NCBI GenBank assembly: GCA_007118495.1
Contig: SKRM01000043.1
Location: 1 to 50,675 of the forward strand
Length of the DNA: 50,675 bases
Direction of reading: 5' to 3'
Source of the DNA: Bacteroidales bacterium
Lineage (GTDB): Bacteria; Bacteroidota; Bacteroidia; Bacteroidales; UBA7960
A program made the translations under genes and the position numbers. Below are positions 42,802 through 50,675 of the stretch, one piece after another. How positions within the stretch are numbered: position 1 is the first letter of the stretch; each line of letters starts with the position of its first letter. The notes below the pieces were generated by a model that was not told the origin of the DNA, did no database searches, and saw only the letters and a program-made list of their open reading frames with translations.

Positions 42802-42832
42802 CAAACCTACGGTTTTTTTTTCAATGGGCAAG
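42802..42832 (-). promoter_or_regulatory. Promoter of the holB-led operon
   Basis: Minus-strand CTTG (42832-42829) and TAGGTTTG (42809-42802), 19 bp apart, fit the Bacteroidota -33/-7 promoter. The -7 element is 26 bp from the holB ATG. Confidence 0.5.
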
Positions 42833-42984
42833 TGGTAAAACTCTTTGGCCTGATTTTTGATTAATAAGTGCGCCAGTTGTTTTATACAGTAATACAGATT
42901 ATTATTTGAAACAATTTGGGTAAACAAAACGTATAATGGGTTGTTATATGTTCGTTGGTAACACAAAAAACATAGTTTGCAAGA

Positions 42985-43002
42985 TACAAGACCTTGTAGG
43001 TC
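42985..43002. other. Overlapping palindromes in the holB-mltF intergenic region
   Basis: TACAAG-AC-CTTGTA (42985-42998) and GACCT-TGT-AGGTC (42990-43002) overlap. They lie in the 315-bp gap between divergent holB and mltF, about 50 bp before the mltF -7 element. They could be an operator or a remnant of a dispersed repeat. The second has the 5-3-5 form of the hairpin-repeat cores, but its flanks do not match. Confidence 0.35.
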
Positions 43003-43051
43003 AGACAAATATTTTTACAACATAAGTAATTATGTGGTTAGAAAAATTATG

Positions 43052-43059
43052 TACCTTTG
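43052..43059 (+). promoter_or_regulatory. -7 element of the mltF-like gene
   Basis: TACCTTTG, followed by C, matches TAnnTTTG exactly and is 31 bp before the chosen ATG at 43091. No clear -33 TTTG was found. The element favours the later of the possible gene starts, because the long upstream frame would begin before the promoter. Confidence 0.55.
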
Positions 43060-43090
43060 CAGGCTTTTTTATGCACGAAATTGCCAATTC

Positions 43091-44563
43091 ATGATCAGAC
43101 AACGAAAAAGAGTCCTTCTCTTCGTTGCAATTTCCCTACTACTTATTGCAGGAACGGTGGCTCTCCTCAATTTTGAGGTAGACCAGGATTTTATGGTTGA
43201 CGAAGAAAAGGAAAAAGTAACCGATTTGACTGAAATCATTGAGCGGGGTGTTCTCCGCGCTGCTACAGACTACAACTCGACCAACTACTTCATATACCGG
43301 GGCGAACCAATGGGTTTTCACCTTGAGCTGTTAAAACATTTTGCCAATTACCTGGGTGTTGACCTTGAAGTGTCTGTTTCAAATGATTTACAAGAAAATA
43401 TGGATTGTATTCTGGCTGATGATGGTTGTGACCTTATTGCCCAGAACCTTACGGTGACAAATTCGCGGCGCAGTTTGCTGAGTTTTACCGAACCCCACAG
43501 CCAGACAAGGCAGGTGCTTGTTCAGCGCAAGCCTGATCAGTGGTATAATATGAGGTCGTCAGAAATTGAGAACTACCTTGTCAGAAATCAGCTCGACATG
43601 GGTGGCAAAACCGTTCATGTTCAGAAAAATTCGGCTTTTGTAAGCCGATTGCATAGTCTGATGGATGAGATTGGAGATACCATTTATATTGTTGAACGTG
43701 ATGAAGAGGTAGAGGAGTTGATTAACCTGGTGGCCGGTGGGATGATTGATTATACTGTCAGTGATGAAAATCTGGCAAGGCTTAACCAAATGTATTTTGC
43801 CAATATTGATGCACGGACACCGGTGAGTTTTCCGCAAAACCTCAGTTGGGCTGTGCGTCCCGGAGCCAACGATCTGCTTGAAGCAGTCAATGAATGGTTA
43901 CGTGAATTCAAGACCACGCGTCAGTACACCGCCATTTACAACAAGTACTATAATAACTCCCGGAGTGTTTTCATTGCAAAAAGTGAGTTGCATTCACTTG
44001 GAGGTGGGCGCATATCTCATTATGATGATTATTTTAAAAGGTATGCGGACATTGTTGGATGGGACTGGCGTCTGATCGCTTCTCTTTCTTACCAGGAGTC
44101 ACGCTTTGATCATTCAGCGGTATCTTGGGCCGGTGCTTTTGGCATCATGCAGCTTATGCCTGGAACAGCTGAATTTTTAAATGTTGCTGAAGATGCCAGT
44201 GTTCAGGAACATATTGCCGCTGGTGTAAGGTATCTGCGCTGGCTTGATCAGCGGTTTACAGATGAGATTCAGGATGATGAGCAAAGGGTTTTGTTTGTTT
44301 TGGCCGCATATAATGTAGGTATCGGACATGTACTTGATGCCCGCAGATTGGCTGAAAAATATGGCAAAGATCCCAATACATGGAAAGATAATGTAGACTA
44401 CTTTGTCCTAAACAAGTCAAAACCTAAATATTACCTTGATCCGGTGGTGCGTTACGGATATGCACGTGGTGCTGAACCTTACAACTATGTGACTGAGATC
44501 ATGGAGCGCTACAGGCATTATCGAAACGCCCTTGAAAGGGTAGAAATAGCCCAATCGTACTAA
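43091..44563 (+). CDS. mltF: MltF-like membrane-bound lytic transglycosylase
   Basis: A 490-residue enzyme that cleaves peptidoglycan glycan strands. A hydrophobic N-terminal segment (VLLFVAISLLLIAGTVALL) anchors or exports it. Residues ~45-290 form a solute-binding domain 3 (GVLRAATDYNSTNYFIYRGEPMGFHLELL, TPVSFPQNLSWAVRPGANDLLEAVNEWL), the regulatory part of MltF. Residues ~315-460 form the SLT domain, with catalytic Glu336 (SLSYQESRFD) and GAFGIMQLMPGTA. The ATG at 43091 is chosen because it follows the promoter element and starts the signal segment. It converges on polA with a 4-bp gap. Confidence 0.92.
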   Translation: MIRQRKRVLLFVAISLLLIAGTVALLNFEVDQDFMVDEEKEKVTDLTEIIERGVLRAATDYNSTNYFIYRGEPMGFHLELLKHFANYLGVDLEVSVSNDLQENMDCILADDGCDLIAQNLTVTNSRRSLLSFTEPHSQTRQVLVQRKPDQWYNMRSSEIENYLVRNQLDMGGKTVHVQKNSAFVSRLHSLMDEIGDTIYIVERDEEVEELINLVAGGMIDYTVSDENLARLNQMYFANIDARTPVSFPQNLSWAVRPGANDLLEAVNEWLREFKTTRQYTAIYNKYYNNSRSVFIAKSELHSLGGGRISHYDDYFKRYADIVGWDWRLIASLSYQESRFDHSAVSWAGAFGIMQLMPGTAEFLNVAEDASVQEHIAAGVRYLRWLDQRFTDEIQDDEQRVLFVLAAYNVGIGHVLDARRLAEKYGKDPNTWKDNVDYFVLNKSKPKYYLDPVVRYGYARGAEPYNYVTEIMERYRHYRNALERVEIAQSY

Positions 44564-44567
44564 AGTA

Positions 44568-47372
44568 TTAGTGTGCTTCGAGCCAGTTATTGCCCGTATT
44601 CATTTCAACGACAATGGGTACCGGTAGTTCGATGGCTGTCTTCATTTTATCCTCAACAATGTGCTTCAGTGTTTCCAGCTCATCAAGCCGGGCATCGAAA
44701 ACAAGCTCATCATGCACCTGCATGATCATTTTGCTTTTCATATTCTTTTCTTCCATTGCCCGGTGAATACTGATCATGGCAATCTTGATCATATCAGCTG
44801 CCGTACCCTGAACCGGTGCATTGATGGCATTGCGCTCTGCATATCCCCTGACCACCCCGTTTGAGCTGTTGATATCTCGCACATACCTTCTTCTGCCCAG
44901 CATGGTTGTTACGTAACCGTGCTCTCTGGCAAAATTGATGTTGTCTTCCATGTATTTTTTTACGCCGGGATATTTCTGGAAATACTGATTGATAATGTTT
45001 GCGGCTTCATGCCTTGAAATACGCAATCGTTCAGACAGTCCAAACGCCGAGATACCATACACAATGCCAAAGTTGACTGTTTTGGCGTTACGACGCATGT
45101 CACTGTCTACTTTATCCAGGGCCACTTCGTACACTTTGGCTGCAGTGGCTGTATGAATATCCAACCCATTTCGAAATGCTTCAACCATGGCCTCATCTTG
45201 GCTAAGAGCAGCTATAACCCTTAATTCAATCTGGCTGTAGTCAGCCGCCAACAGGGTGTGGTCATTATCTCTGGGTACAAAAGCTTTTCTGATCAATTTT
45301 CCTTCTTTGGTTCGGATGGGAATATTCTGCAGGTTCGGGTTATTTGATGAGAGCCTTCCTGTAGCTGCAACCGCCTGGTTGTATGAAGTATGGATCCGGC
45401 CGGTTTTTTCCGAGATGAGCTTGGGCAAGGCGTCTACGTAGGTTGATTTAAGCTTGGTCAGCGATCGGTATTCAAGGATTTTTTCAACAATGGGGTGTTT
45501 ATCGCTTAGTTTTGATAATACATCTTCGCTGGTGCTGTATTGTTTGGTTTTGGTTTTTTTTGCGCCTGCTGAAATTTTAAGACGGTCAAACAAAATATCA
45601 CCCAGTTGTTTTGGCGAGCCTATGTTGAATCTTACGCCTGCAAGTTCATAAATTTCCTTCTCGGTTGTTGCTATACTTTCTGACAATTCATCTGCGTATA
45701 ACGCCAGAGAGTCTCTGTCAATTTTTACCCCTTCGTTTTCCATGTCAGCCAAGACCTTAACCAAAGGGGTCTCAATATCTTCAAACAGCCTGATTAGCCC
45801 CTGTTCTCTGAGTTGAGGTTCAAAAACCCGGCGAAGCCTCAGGGTTATATCTGCATCTTCACAGGCATATGGAGTAATCAGATTGAGGGGTACTGAGCGC
45901 ATGCTTTTCTGTGATTTACCCTTTTTTCCAATGAGCCACTCAATTGATACCGGCCGGTAATCAAGGTAGGTTTCGGCCAAAATGTCCATGTTATGCCGCA
46001 TGTCGGGCTGTAACAGATAGTGGGCCAGCATGGTATCGAAAAGTTTTCCGTTTACCTCCAGACCATGGTTTTTTAATATACCAATATCAAATTTCAGGTT
46101 TTGCCCTGTTTTTTCAATGGTTGCATCCTCAAATACTTCGCTGAAAAGTTGAAGAAGCTCTTCAGCATCTTTTCTTTTTTCTGGAAATGGCACATAAAAA
46201 GCTTCTTCTTCTTTGATTGAAAACGCTATGCCCACCAGCCCGGCTTCCTTGCCATCAAGACCCGTGGTTTCGGTGTCAAAACAGAACATCTCAGCAGCTT
46301 TTAGCTGACTGATAAGTTGTATTATCTCTTCATTTGTGCTTATGGCTTTATACTTTCGTTCTTTCATCATGGCCCCGAGTCGGTTTTCGGCTTCTTCAGC
46401 AGGATCTGAAAAAGCCTGAGCATCGTCAAAGAGCCCCATTTGTCCTGTTTTTTGAATAGTAGTTTTTTTGGTTTCTTCGGGGATGATTGTTTTGTCTGAA
46501 AACACCCTTCGGGCAAATGTTCTGAATTCCAGTTCTTCGAAAAGGGGCAGAAGCTTATCAGGATCGGGCTCACGGCGTTCTAGCCCACCTGGTTCAACAC
46601 CTATGGGTACATCAAGGATAATGGTGGCAAGACTTCTCGAAAGCAGGGCCTGGTCGCGGTGCTCTATGAGGCTCTCCCTGCTGCGTTTCTCTTTGACCTG
46701 ATCTACATTGGCCAAAAGGTTATCCATCGACCCAAATTCGCTGATCAGGGCTTTCGCCTTTTTCTCACCGATACCGGGAACTCCCGGAATATTGTCAGAT
46801 GCATCACCCCATAAGCCCAGGATGTCAATGAGTTGCTCCGGTTTTTGAATGCCAAATTTTTCACATACCTCAGCAACCCCCCATAATTCGGCTTCATTGC
46901 CCATCCGGGCAGGTTTAAGCATATAAATATTTTCAGAAACCAGTTGACCGAAGTCTTTGTCGGAGGTCATCATATATACGGTAAAGCCTTCTTTTTCAGC
47001 CTTTTTAGCTAAGGTCCCGATAATATCATCTGCCTCATAGCCTTCTTTGATAAGCACGGGGATGTTAAAACCCTCAAGCAGCTGATGTATGTAAGGCAGA
47101 GATGAAACAATGTCTTCGGGCATATCTTCGCGATTGGCTTTGTACGCGGCAAAATCGGCCTTTCGAAGGGTAGGGGCTATGTGGTCAAAGGCCACAGCCA
47201 TATGGCTTGGATTTTCCTTTTTGATGACTTCGGTCAGGGTATTGGCAAACCCAAGGATGGCAGATGTGTTCTGGCCTTTTGAATTGATTCTCGGATTACG
47301 GTTCAGTGCATAATATGCCCTGTAAATAAGGGCCATTGCATCAAGCAGAAGGAGCTTTCTGGGTTCTGGCAT
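44568..47372 (-). CDS. polA: DNA polymerase I
   Basis: A 934-residue enzyme with three domains. The 5' nuclease (residues ~5-290) shows LLLLDAMALIYRAYYAL, MMTSDKDFGQLV and WGDASDNIPGVPGIGEKKA. The 3'-5' exonuclease is intact, with FDTETTGLD and YACEDADITL. The polymerase shows DYSQIELRVIAALSQDE, RRNAKTVNFGIVYG and QVHDELVFD. Proofreading should therefore be active, unlike in Taq. It is likely transcribed alone: a terminator precedes it at 47400-47430 and the convergent mltF ends 4 bp away. Confidence 0.97.
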   Translation of the reverse strand: MPEPRKLLLLDAMALIYRAYYALNRNPRINSKGQNTSAILGFANTLTEVIKKENPSHMAVAFDHIAPTLRKADFAAYKANREDMPEDIVSSLPYIHQLLEGFNIPVLIKEGYEADDIIGTLAKKAEKEGFTVYMMTSDKDFGQLVSENIYMLKPARMGNEAELWGVAEVCEKFGIQKPEQLIDILGLWGDASDNIPGVPGIGEKKAKALISEFGSMDNLLANVDQVKEKRSRESLIEHRDQALLSRSLATIILDVPIGVEPGGLERREPDPDKLLPLFEELEFRTFARRVFSDKTIIPEETKKTTIQKTGQMGLFDDAQAFSDPAEEAENRLGAMMKERKYKAISTNEEIIQLISQLKAAEMFCFDTETTGLDGKEAGLVGIAFSIKEEEAFYVPFPEKRKDAEELLQLFSEVFEDATIEKTGQNLKFDIGILKNHGLEVNGKLFDTMLAHYLLQPDMRHNMDILAETYLDYRPVSIEWLIGKKGKSQKSMRSVPLNLITPYACEDADITLRLRRVFEPQLREQGLIRLFEDIETPLVKVLADMENEGVKIDRDSLALYADELSESIATTEKEIYELAGVRFNIGSPKQLGDILFDRLKISAGAKKTKTKQYSTSEDVLSKLSDKHPIVEKILEYRSLTKLKSTYVDALPKLISEKTGRIHTSYNQAVAATGRLSSNNPNLQNIPIRTKEGKLIRKAFVPRDNDHTLLAADYSQIELRVIAALSQDEAMVEAFRNGLDIHTATAAKVYEVALDKVDSDMRRNAKTVNFGIVYGISAFGLSERLRISRHEAANIINQYFQKYPGVKKYMEDNINFAREHGYVTTMLGRRRYVRDINSSNGVVRGYAERNAINAPVQGTAADMIKIAMISIHRAMEEKNMKSKMIMQVHDELVFDARLDELETLKHIVEDKMKTAIELPVPIVVEMNTGNNWLEAH

Positions 47373-47399
47373 TGTTTGATTGTTTTTTCAAAGATAGTT

Positions 47400-47430
47400 A
47401 AAAACAAAAAGCCCGGCGGTGAGCCGGGCT
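47400..47430 (-). terminator. Intrinsic terminator of the TonB receptor gene
   Basis: AGCCCGGC (47410-47417) and GCCGGGCT (47423-47430) form a perfect 8-bp stem. On the minus strand it is followed by TTTTTGTTTTT, a good U-tract. It lies between the receptor stop (47525) and the polA start (47372). Confidence 0.85.
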
Positions 47431-47524
47431 TCATCCATTAACCAAAACAACATGAAGAGAAACTAAATGTGGGTATTTACAATTCCAATTCGGCTAATCT
47501 GGAACAAATAGCGTGCCAAACATT

Positions 47525-49765
47525 TTAAAAATACCATCTGTATGCAAGATTTATATTTCTCCCGGGCATGAGAATGTTTCTGTCTTCAATACGCGACAGG
47601 TGGTCTCTGTATGCGGTGTTTAATATATTGTCTCCCCGCAGTATGATTACATGGCGTCCGTTCAGATCTAAACGGTAACCGGCCTGGAAGCCCAGGAGGG
47701 TGTAACCGTCGGTTGTGTCCTCTTCAGGAGCTACACGACTTTGGGTGGCAACTGACTTGGCATTTCCTCCAATCCAGAATGATCCAAAATCGTACTCTAT
47801 ATCTGCCATGGCCCGCATGGGAGGCATAAACGGAAGGTAGTCATCTCCGTTGCCAACACGTCTTGCATTCACATAATCTGCACCCAGACCCAGGGTAAGC
47901 CGCGAAGTGGGTTTAAACCTGAAGGTAAATTCAGCTCCTGTAAATTTGGCCTCATCTCCTTCATAGGCAAAAATGGGATATCCTGAACCGGGATCTGATT
48001 CGCCCGTTGGCTGAAAAATGATGAAGTTATAAAAATGGTTGGTAAAACCGGCCAATTCAAAATGATAGCGCTCATGCTGGTAGCTGACAAAAAGATCAAC
48101 ACCTTGTCCGACCTCATCTCTGAGGTCAGCGTCACCGATTTCATATACACCGGCACCCAGATGGGGACCATCTGCAAAAAGTTCTTCAATTGTCGGATTG
48201 CGATGTGAACGGGCAAACTGGCCTCCGATTTCCCATCCCTGTTCAGGCCTGTAATTAAGACCTATGGAGCCTGAATAGTTGAATGCATTGCGTGAAGCGC
48301 TAACATCAGGAAAGAGCTCATTTGTGATGGCTGCAGTATTTTGGTAGTCAAGGCGTATGCCCCCCTGCAGCCTGGTTTTGTTTGTCAGCGGGATTTCCTG
48401 AAATGTAAACACCGCCATAGAAATTCTGCGTTCACCGGGGGTGAAGGCCTCATCACCTCGAACCCTCATATTATGTGCGTAGAGGTTTAAGCCCAATGCT
48501 CCCCTGTCGAGAGCCCCCACCGGGTGGTGTTGCAGGGTGAGGGTGGAGCTGAATGTATATTTCTCATATTCCATCTCAACGTCTTCATCCCAATGGCCGT
48601 CATCTTCGAATTCCATTTCAATCTCTTGCTGGAACATACGGGATGCGTGAAATCTGAGCTCCATGCGGTCAAAAAAATTGTTTCGCTGTGCGAACATGTT
48701 TCCCTGCAGGCTTTGACGCTGCATGCGGATCTCAATCCTTTCATCGTCATCAAGTGATTCAGGAATCTGGAAGGTTTGTCCTGTTAGTCCGGCACTAAAA
48801 CCACCGGCGGATCCATCTCCCCTGAATCCCATCCCGAATGAACCATCGTAGTTTTGCATTGATGTACCGGTAACCAGTCCATCAGGGGTATTGATGTCTC
48901 CTGATTGGCGGTAAGAAAATCTGGCTGTTGCTGCCCGGCTGTCATTTCCGAAGGTCAATCGTCCAAAGCCTGCCCCCATTTCATTAACAGTGGCCCCCTG
49001 GGCCGAAATGATCCCGGAGGTACCATGATCCCAGTCATTTGGGATATCGGTGGTAATCAGGTTGATTACACCTCCAAGCGCGCTTGAACCGTAAAGCAGG
49101 CTGGCCGGACCTCTAACTACTTCGACACGACTGGCTGCCAGAGGATCAAGTGATATACTGTGGTCGGCAGAAGTTTCAGATATGTCACCCATTCGTTCTC
49201 CATTTTGAAGAATGAGGATGCGGTCACCATCCAGTCCGCGAATAACTGGTCTTGCCGGAGCTGAACCCAGAGAGCGCATGGTAACACCAGGTTCGGCGTT
49301 GAGCATTTCACCAAATGATGCCTCACTGCGACGCTGAAGGTCTTCGCCGATGAATGCCTGGTTGGGTTGATATCTGAAACCACTCCTGGTAGGAGAGGAT
49401 GTAAAAACGATCAGATCCAGATCAATTGCTGCGGGTGTGATCTCTATGTCTACTTCTATGCTTTGATCTTTGATTGCTTCAATCTCCTTATAGGTTGTGA
49501 GATAACCCAGCCCCTGGACTACTAATCGGTGCTTGCCAGGGGGAAGGTTGGTGAGCAGGTAGTGTCCTGATGCATCGGTAATGGTACCAATCCTGGTACC
49601 CTCGATGATGATATTTATAAATGGTATATGTTCTCCTGTTTCGGAATTGATAATGTGGCCGAAAACATTGGCATCAGTTGCCGGTCGTGGTTGGACGTTA
49701 CTGTCTGTTGCAAAACCCGGGATGGTTGCAAACAAAAAAAATATAATCAGGATGATGTGTTTCAT
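47525..49765 (-). CDS. TonB-dependent outer-membrane receptor, ZnuD-like (probable metal uptake)
   Basis: A 746-residue outer-membrane receptor. After the signal peptide (MKHIILIIFFLFATIPGFA) comes a carboxypeptidase-regulatory-like domain (~32-115), then the plug (~135-240: GEMLNAEPGVTMRSLGSAPARPVIRGLDGDRILILQNGERMGD, VEVVRGPASLLYGSSALGGVINL), and a 22-strand barrel ending in INLAYRWYF. The plug motif GDISETSADHSISLDPL resembles ZnuD-type zinc receptors. A loop at 381-402 is dense in Glu, Asp and His (EFEDDGHWDEDVEMEYEKY), as in metal-binding loops. No SusD partner is present. A His-rich membrane protein is encoded upstream. Zinc is the best guess, with copper or another divalent ion as alternatives. 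Confidence 0.87.
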   Translation of the reverse strand: MKHIILIIFFLFATIPGFATDSNVQPRPATDANVFGHIINSETGEHIPFINIIIEGTRIGTITDASGHYLLTNLPPGKHRLVVQGLGYLTTYKEIEAIKDQSIEVDIEITPAAIDLDLIVFTSSPTRSGFRYQPNQAFIGEDLQRRSEASFGEMLNAEPGVTMRSLGSAPARPVIRGLDGDRILILQNGERMGDISETSADHSISLDPLAASRVEVVRGPASLLYGSSALGGVINLITTDIPNDWDHGTSGIISAQGATVNEMGAGFGRLTFGNDSRAATARFSYRQSGDINTPDGLVTGTSMQNYDGSFGMGFRGDGSAGGFSAGLTGQTFQIPESLDDDERIEIRMQRQSLQGNMFAQRNNFFDRMELRFHASRMFQQEIEMEFEDDGHWDEDVEMEYEKYTFSSTLTLQHHPVGALDRGALGLNLYAHNMRVRGDEAFTPGERRISMAVFTFQEIPLTNKTRLQGGIRLDYQNTAAITNELFPDVSASRNAFNYSGSIGLNYRPEQGWEIGGQFARSHRNPTIEELFADGPHLGAGVYEIGDADLRDEVGQGVDLFVSYQHERYHFELAGFTNHFYNFIIFQPTGESDPGSGYPIFAYEGDEAKFTGAEFTFRFKPTSRLTLGLGADYVNARRVGNGDDYLPFMPPMRAMADIEYDFGSFWIGGNAKSVATQSRVAPEEDTTDGYTLLGFQAGYRLDLNGRHVIILRGDNILNTAYRDHLSRIEDRNILMPGRNINLAYRWYF

Positions 49766-49784
49766 TCTTTTTTAGATTTGGTCC

Positions 49785-49961
49785 TCGGCTCTGCCTCGGA
49801 TAGTTTGGTAGCGCGAAGCACTGTAGTTTGAAAGTTGTGCAGCTTCACTGCTTGGCTCGGCGCAGGGCGCCTTGCGGTTATGCCCTCGCTGTGCTTGGGC
49901 AGTTTGCACGTTGCGCAGCAACATGCGCGTTGGCCCGGCCCTGTGGGCCTGGGGTGTTTGG
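49785..49961 (+). repeat. Long cluster of hairpin-repeat units (locus D)
   Basis: This fills most of the gap between the His-rich gene and the TonB receptor. Clear units: 49851-49876 (flank CTTGGCTC, core GGCGCAGGGCGCC, tail TTGCG); 49877-49901 (GTTAT, arms GCCC/GGGC around TCGCTGTGCTT); 49902-49928 (GTTTGCAC, core GTTGCGCAGCAAC, ATGCGC); 49929-49955 (GTTGGCCC, core GGCCCTGTGGGCC, TGGGGT). The part before 49851 holds decayed copies (GTTTGGTA with GCGC-GAA-GCAC; GCAG-CTTCA-CTGC). Three cores are perfect 5-bp/3-nt hairpins. It may also separate the two minus-strand genes transcriptionally. Confidence 0.8.
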
Positions 49962-49963
49962 GG

Positions 49964-50326
49964 TCAGTGCTTGGGTGGGCCGCGGGTGATGATTGATCCC
50001 GTAAGAGGGTAGGGGATATGATGGGAGGTGTATTGTTTTAGCTGAAGCTGTTGGCTTTTTAGGAAAAGACCAAGTGTGATCACGAAAATTATCAAGAGCT
50101 CTGTCAGATGTGTGATTTGAGCAAAGAATAATAATTCAGCATCTGTGTGTTCGTGATCCTGATAAGGTTTGTTGCTATTTGAAGGCGTGAAGGGATGGGC
50201 ATGCTCAATGAGCAAGCCATTTTCGGTCAGGTGATAATGCCAGTTTGCTGACTTATTGTAGTAAAGCAGCATTACCGCCGGAATGGCGAAATAGATCCAA
50301 ATATGTTTCCAGTTACGGGTATTCAT
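49964..50326 (-). CDS. Histidine-rich small membrane protein next to a metal-type TonB receptor
   Basis: A 120-residue protein with two hydrophobic helices (about 8-24 and 73-90). Between them is a stretch rich in histidine and acids: NWHYHLTENGLLIEHAHPF and QDHEHTDAELL (His30, 32, 42, 44, 58, 60). No named family was recognised. The ATG at 50326 is preferred; a longer frame to 50488 gives an unlikely Cys/His-rich start that overlaps the palindromic operator region. It lies upstream of the ZnuD-like receptor on the same strand, separated by the hairpin-repeat cluster. Metal binding on the periplasmic side is inferred from composition and context. Confidence 0.6.
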   Translation of the reverse strand: MNTRNWKHIWIYFAIPAVMLLYYNKSANWHYHLTENGLLIEHAHPFTPSNSNKPYQDHEHTDAELLFFAQITHLTELLIIFVITLGLFLKSQQLQLKQYTSHHIPYPLTGSIITRGPPKH

Positions 50327-50446
50327 TGGTTGATGGCACTTTTGCTTTGATGTTTGGTAAACAAAACAAATGTGTATATGTTTAGAGGCTGCAAAAAAAA
50401 AATCATGCGTTGCTTTAAAGCCCTCCAACATAATCAGCAAGAAATA

Positions 50447-50497
50447 TTTCATGTGTATGTGCGAAAAGTTACACATGAAAATTTTCATGTACTTTTG
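50447..50497 (+). promoter_or_regulatory. Promoter with palindromic operator ahead of the C69 peptidase gene
   Basis: TACTTTTG (50490-50497) is a Bacteroidota -7 element, 38 bp before the ATG at 50536. Directly against it lies a perfect 18-bp palindrome, ACATGAAAATTTTCATGT (50473-50490). A further inverted copy, TTTCATGTGTA (50447-50457), pairs with TACACATGAAA (50470-50480). Three half-sites therefore share the word TTTCATGT. The position between -33 and -7 suits a repressor. The region is also upstream of the divergent His-rich gene, so one regulator might control both. Confidence 0.6.
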
Positions 50498-50535
50498 TTT
50501 GCAAAACTATCAATTTACACATAAACATTTGTACT

Positions 50536-50675
50536 ATGCACAGAATCAGTGTTTTGATTTTTGTTTTTTTAACAATCGCGGTACACGGCAGGCTGAGCGC
50601 CTGCACAAGCTATTTGGTTACACCCGGGGCGACAGTTGACGGATCAAGCATGATCAGCTATGCGGCCGATTCACA
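50536..50675 (+). CDS. C69 family dipeptidase, N-terminal part (runs off the window)
   Basis: The first 46 codons of a secreted N-terminal-nucleophile peptidase. A signal peptide (ISVLIFVFLTIAVHGRLSA) is followed at once by Cys23 in CTSYLVTPGATVDGSSMISY. This matches the C69/PepD signature, in which the processed N-terminal cysteine is the nucleophile. The family cleaves dipeptides. The rest lies beyond base 50675. A palindromic operator and promoter precede it. Confidence 0.75.
   Translation, partial: MHRISVLIFVFLTIAVHGRLSACTSYLVTPGATVDGSSMISYAADS

Noticed and set aside
47452-47466. A four-codon ORF (MKRN) between the terminator and the TonB receptor stop
   Set aside because: It lies on the opposite strand from both neighbours, has no ribosome-binding site, and is too short to support.

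Overview
The window looks like a chromosomal segment of an anaerobic or facultatively anaerobic member of the Bacteroidota, most likely the Bacteroidales/Marinilabiliales side. Three things point there. First, gldH and a porZ-like gene belong to the type IX secretion (T9SS)/gliding toolkit of this phylum. Second, several genes are preceded by the Bacteroidota -7 promoter element TAnnTTTG, and Shine-Dalgarno sequences are weak. Third, there is a TonB receptor with a carboxypeptidase-like N-terminal domain and a SusA-like periplasmic amylase. Tryptophanase, an NAD-linked formate dehydrogenase and QueG (oxygen-independent queuosine synthesis) fit anaerobic life. No tRNA, rRNA, CRISPR array, insertion sequence or prophage was seen.

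Layout. 1-7.8 kb: end of an unknown gene, a two-way terminator, a secreted S9 peptidase, an NAD-dependent epimerase, lnt, a TetR regulator with a tandem operator-like repeat, and the coupled pair ruvB-queG. 8-16.4 kb: a LuxE-like protein, mntP, free-methionine sulfoxide reductase, tryptophanase with a structured leader, an acyltransferase, meaB, a lipoprotein, and the coupled pair nadA-nadC. 16.4-20.9 kb: a three-gene NAD-dependent formate dehydrogenase (NuoE-like, NuoF-like, molybdopterin subunit). 21-24.3 kb: a RecB/AddA-type helicase-nuclease. 24.5-31.9 kb, plus strand: an ECF sigma factor overlapping a membrane-anchored outer-membrane-barrel protein, a CYTH protein, an ATP-cone/Mrr-type nuclease, a GH13 amylase and two glycosyltransferases. 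42.8-31.9 kb, minus strand: a tight run holB, PSP1/RicT-like, gldH, PBP1A, porZ-like, recO, a GT-C-like membrane protein and a GT2. 43-47.4 kb: mltF-like and polA, convergent. 47.5-50.7 kb: a ZnuD-like TonB receptor, a histidine-rich small membrane protein, and the start of a C69 dipeptidase behind a perfect 18-bp palindrome.

How the genes work together. Cell-envelope functions dominate: lipoprotein acylation, peptidoglycan synthesis and turnover, T9SS and gliding, glycosyl transfer to lipid carriers or proteins, and metal uptake. Genome maintenance genes (ruvB, recO, polA, holB, the AddA-like nuclease) and cofactor synthesis (nadA/nadC, queG) are interspersed.

Most unusual signals. (1) An intergenic repeat family occurs at four loci. 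It is built from roughly 26-bp units whose 13-nt cores form perfect 5-bp/3-nt hairpins; the stem sequence changes from copy to copy but pairing is kept. (2) The tnaA leader has a small ORF and two mutually exclusive hairpins. (3) The formate dehydrogenase alpha subunit has lost the cysteines of its His-Cys iron-sulfur cluster. (4) An ATP-cone is fused to a restriction-type nuclease next to a CYTH triphosphate-binding protein. (5) A sigma factor is paired with a protein that seems to enter both membranes. (6) A palindromic operator sits against the -7 element of the C69 peptidase promoter.
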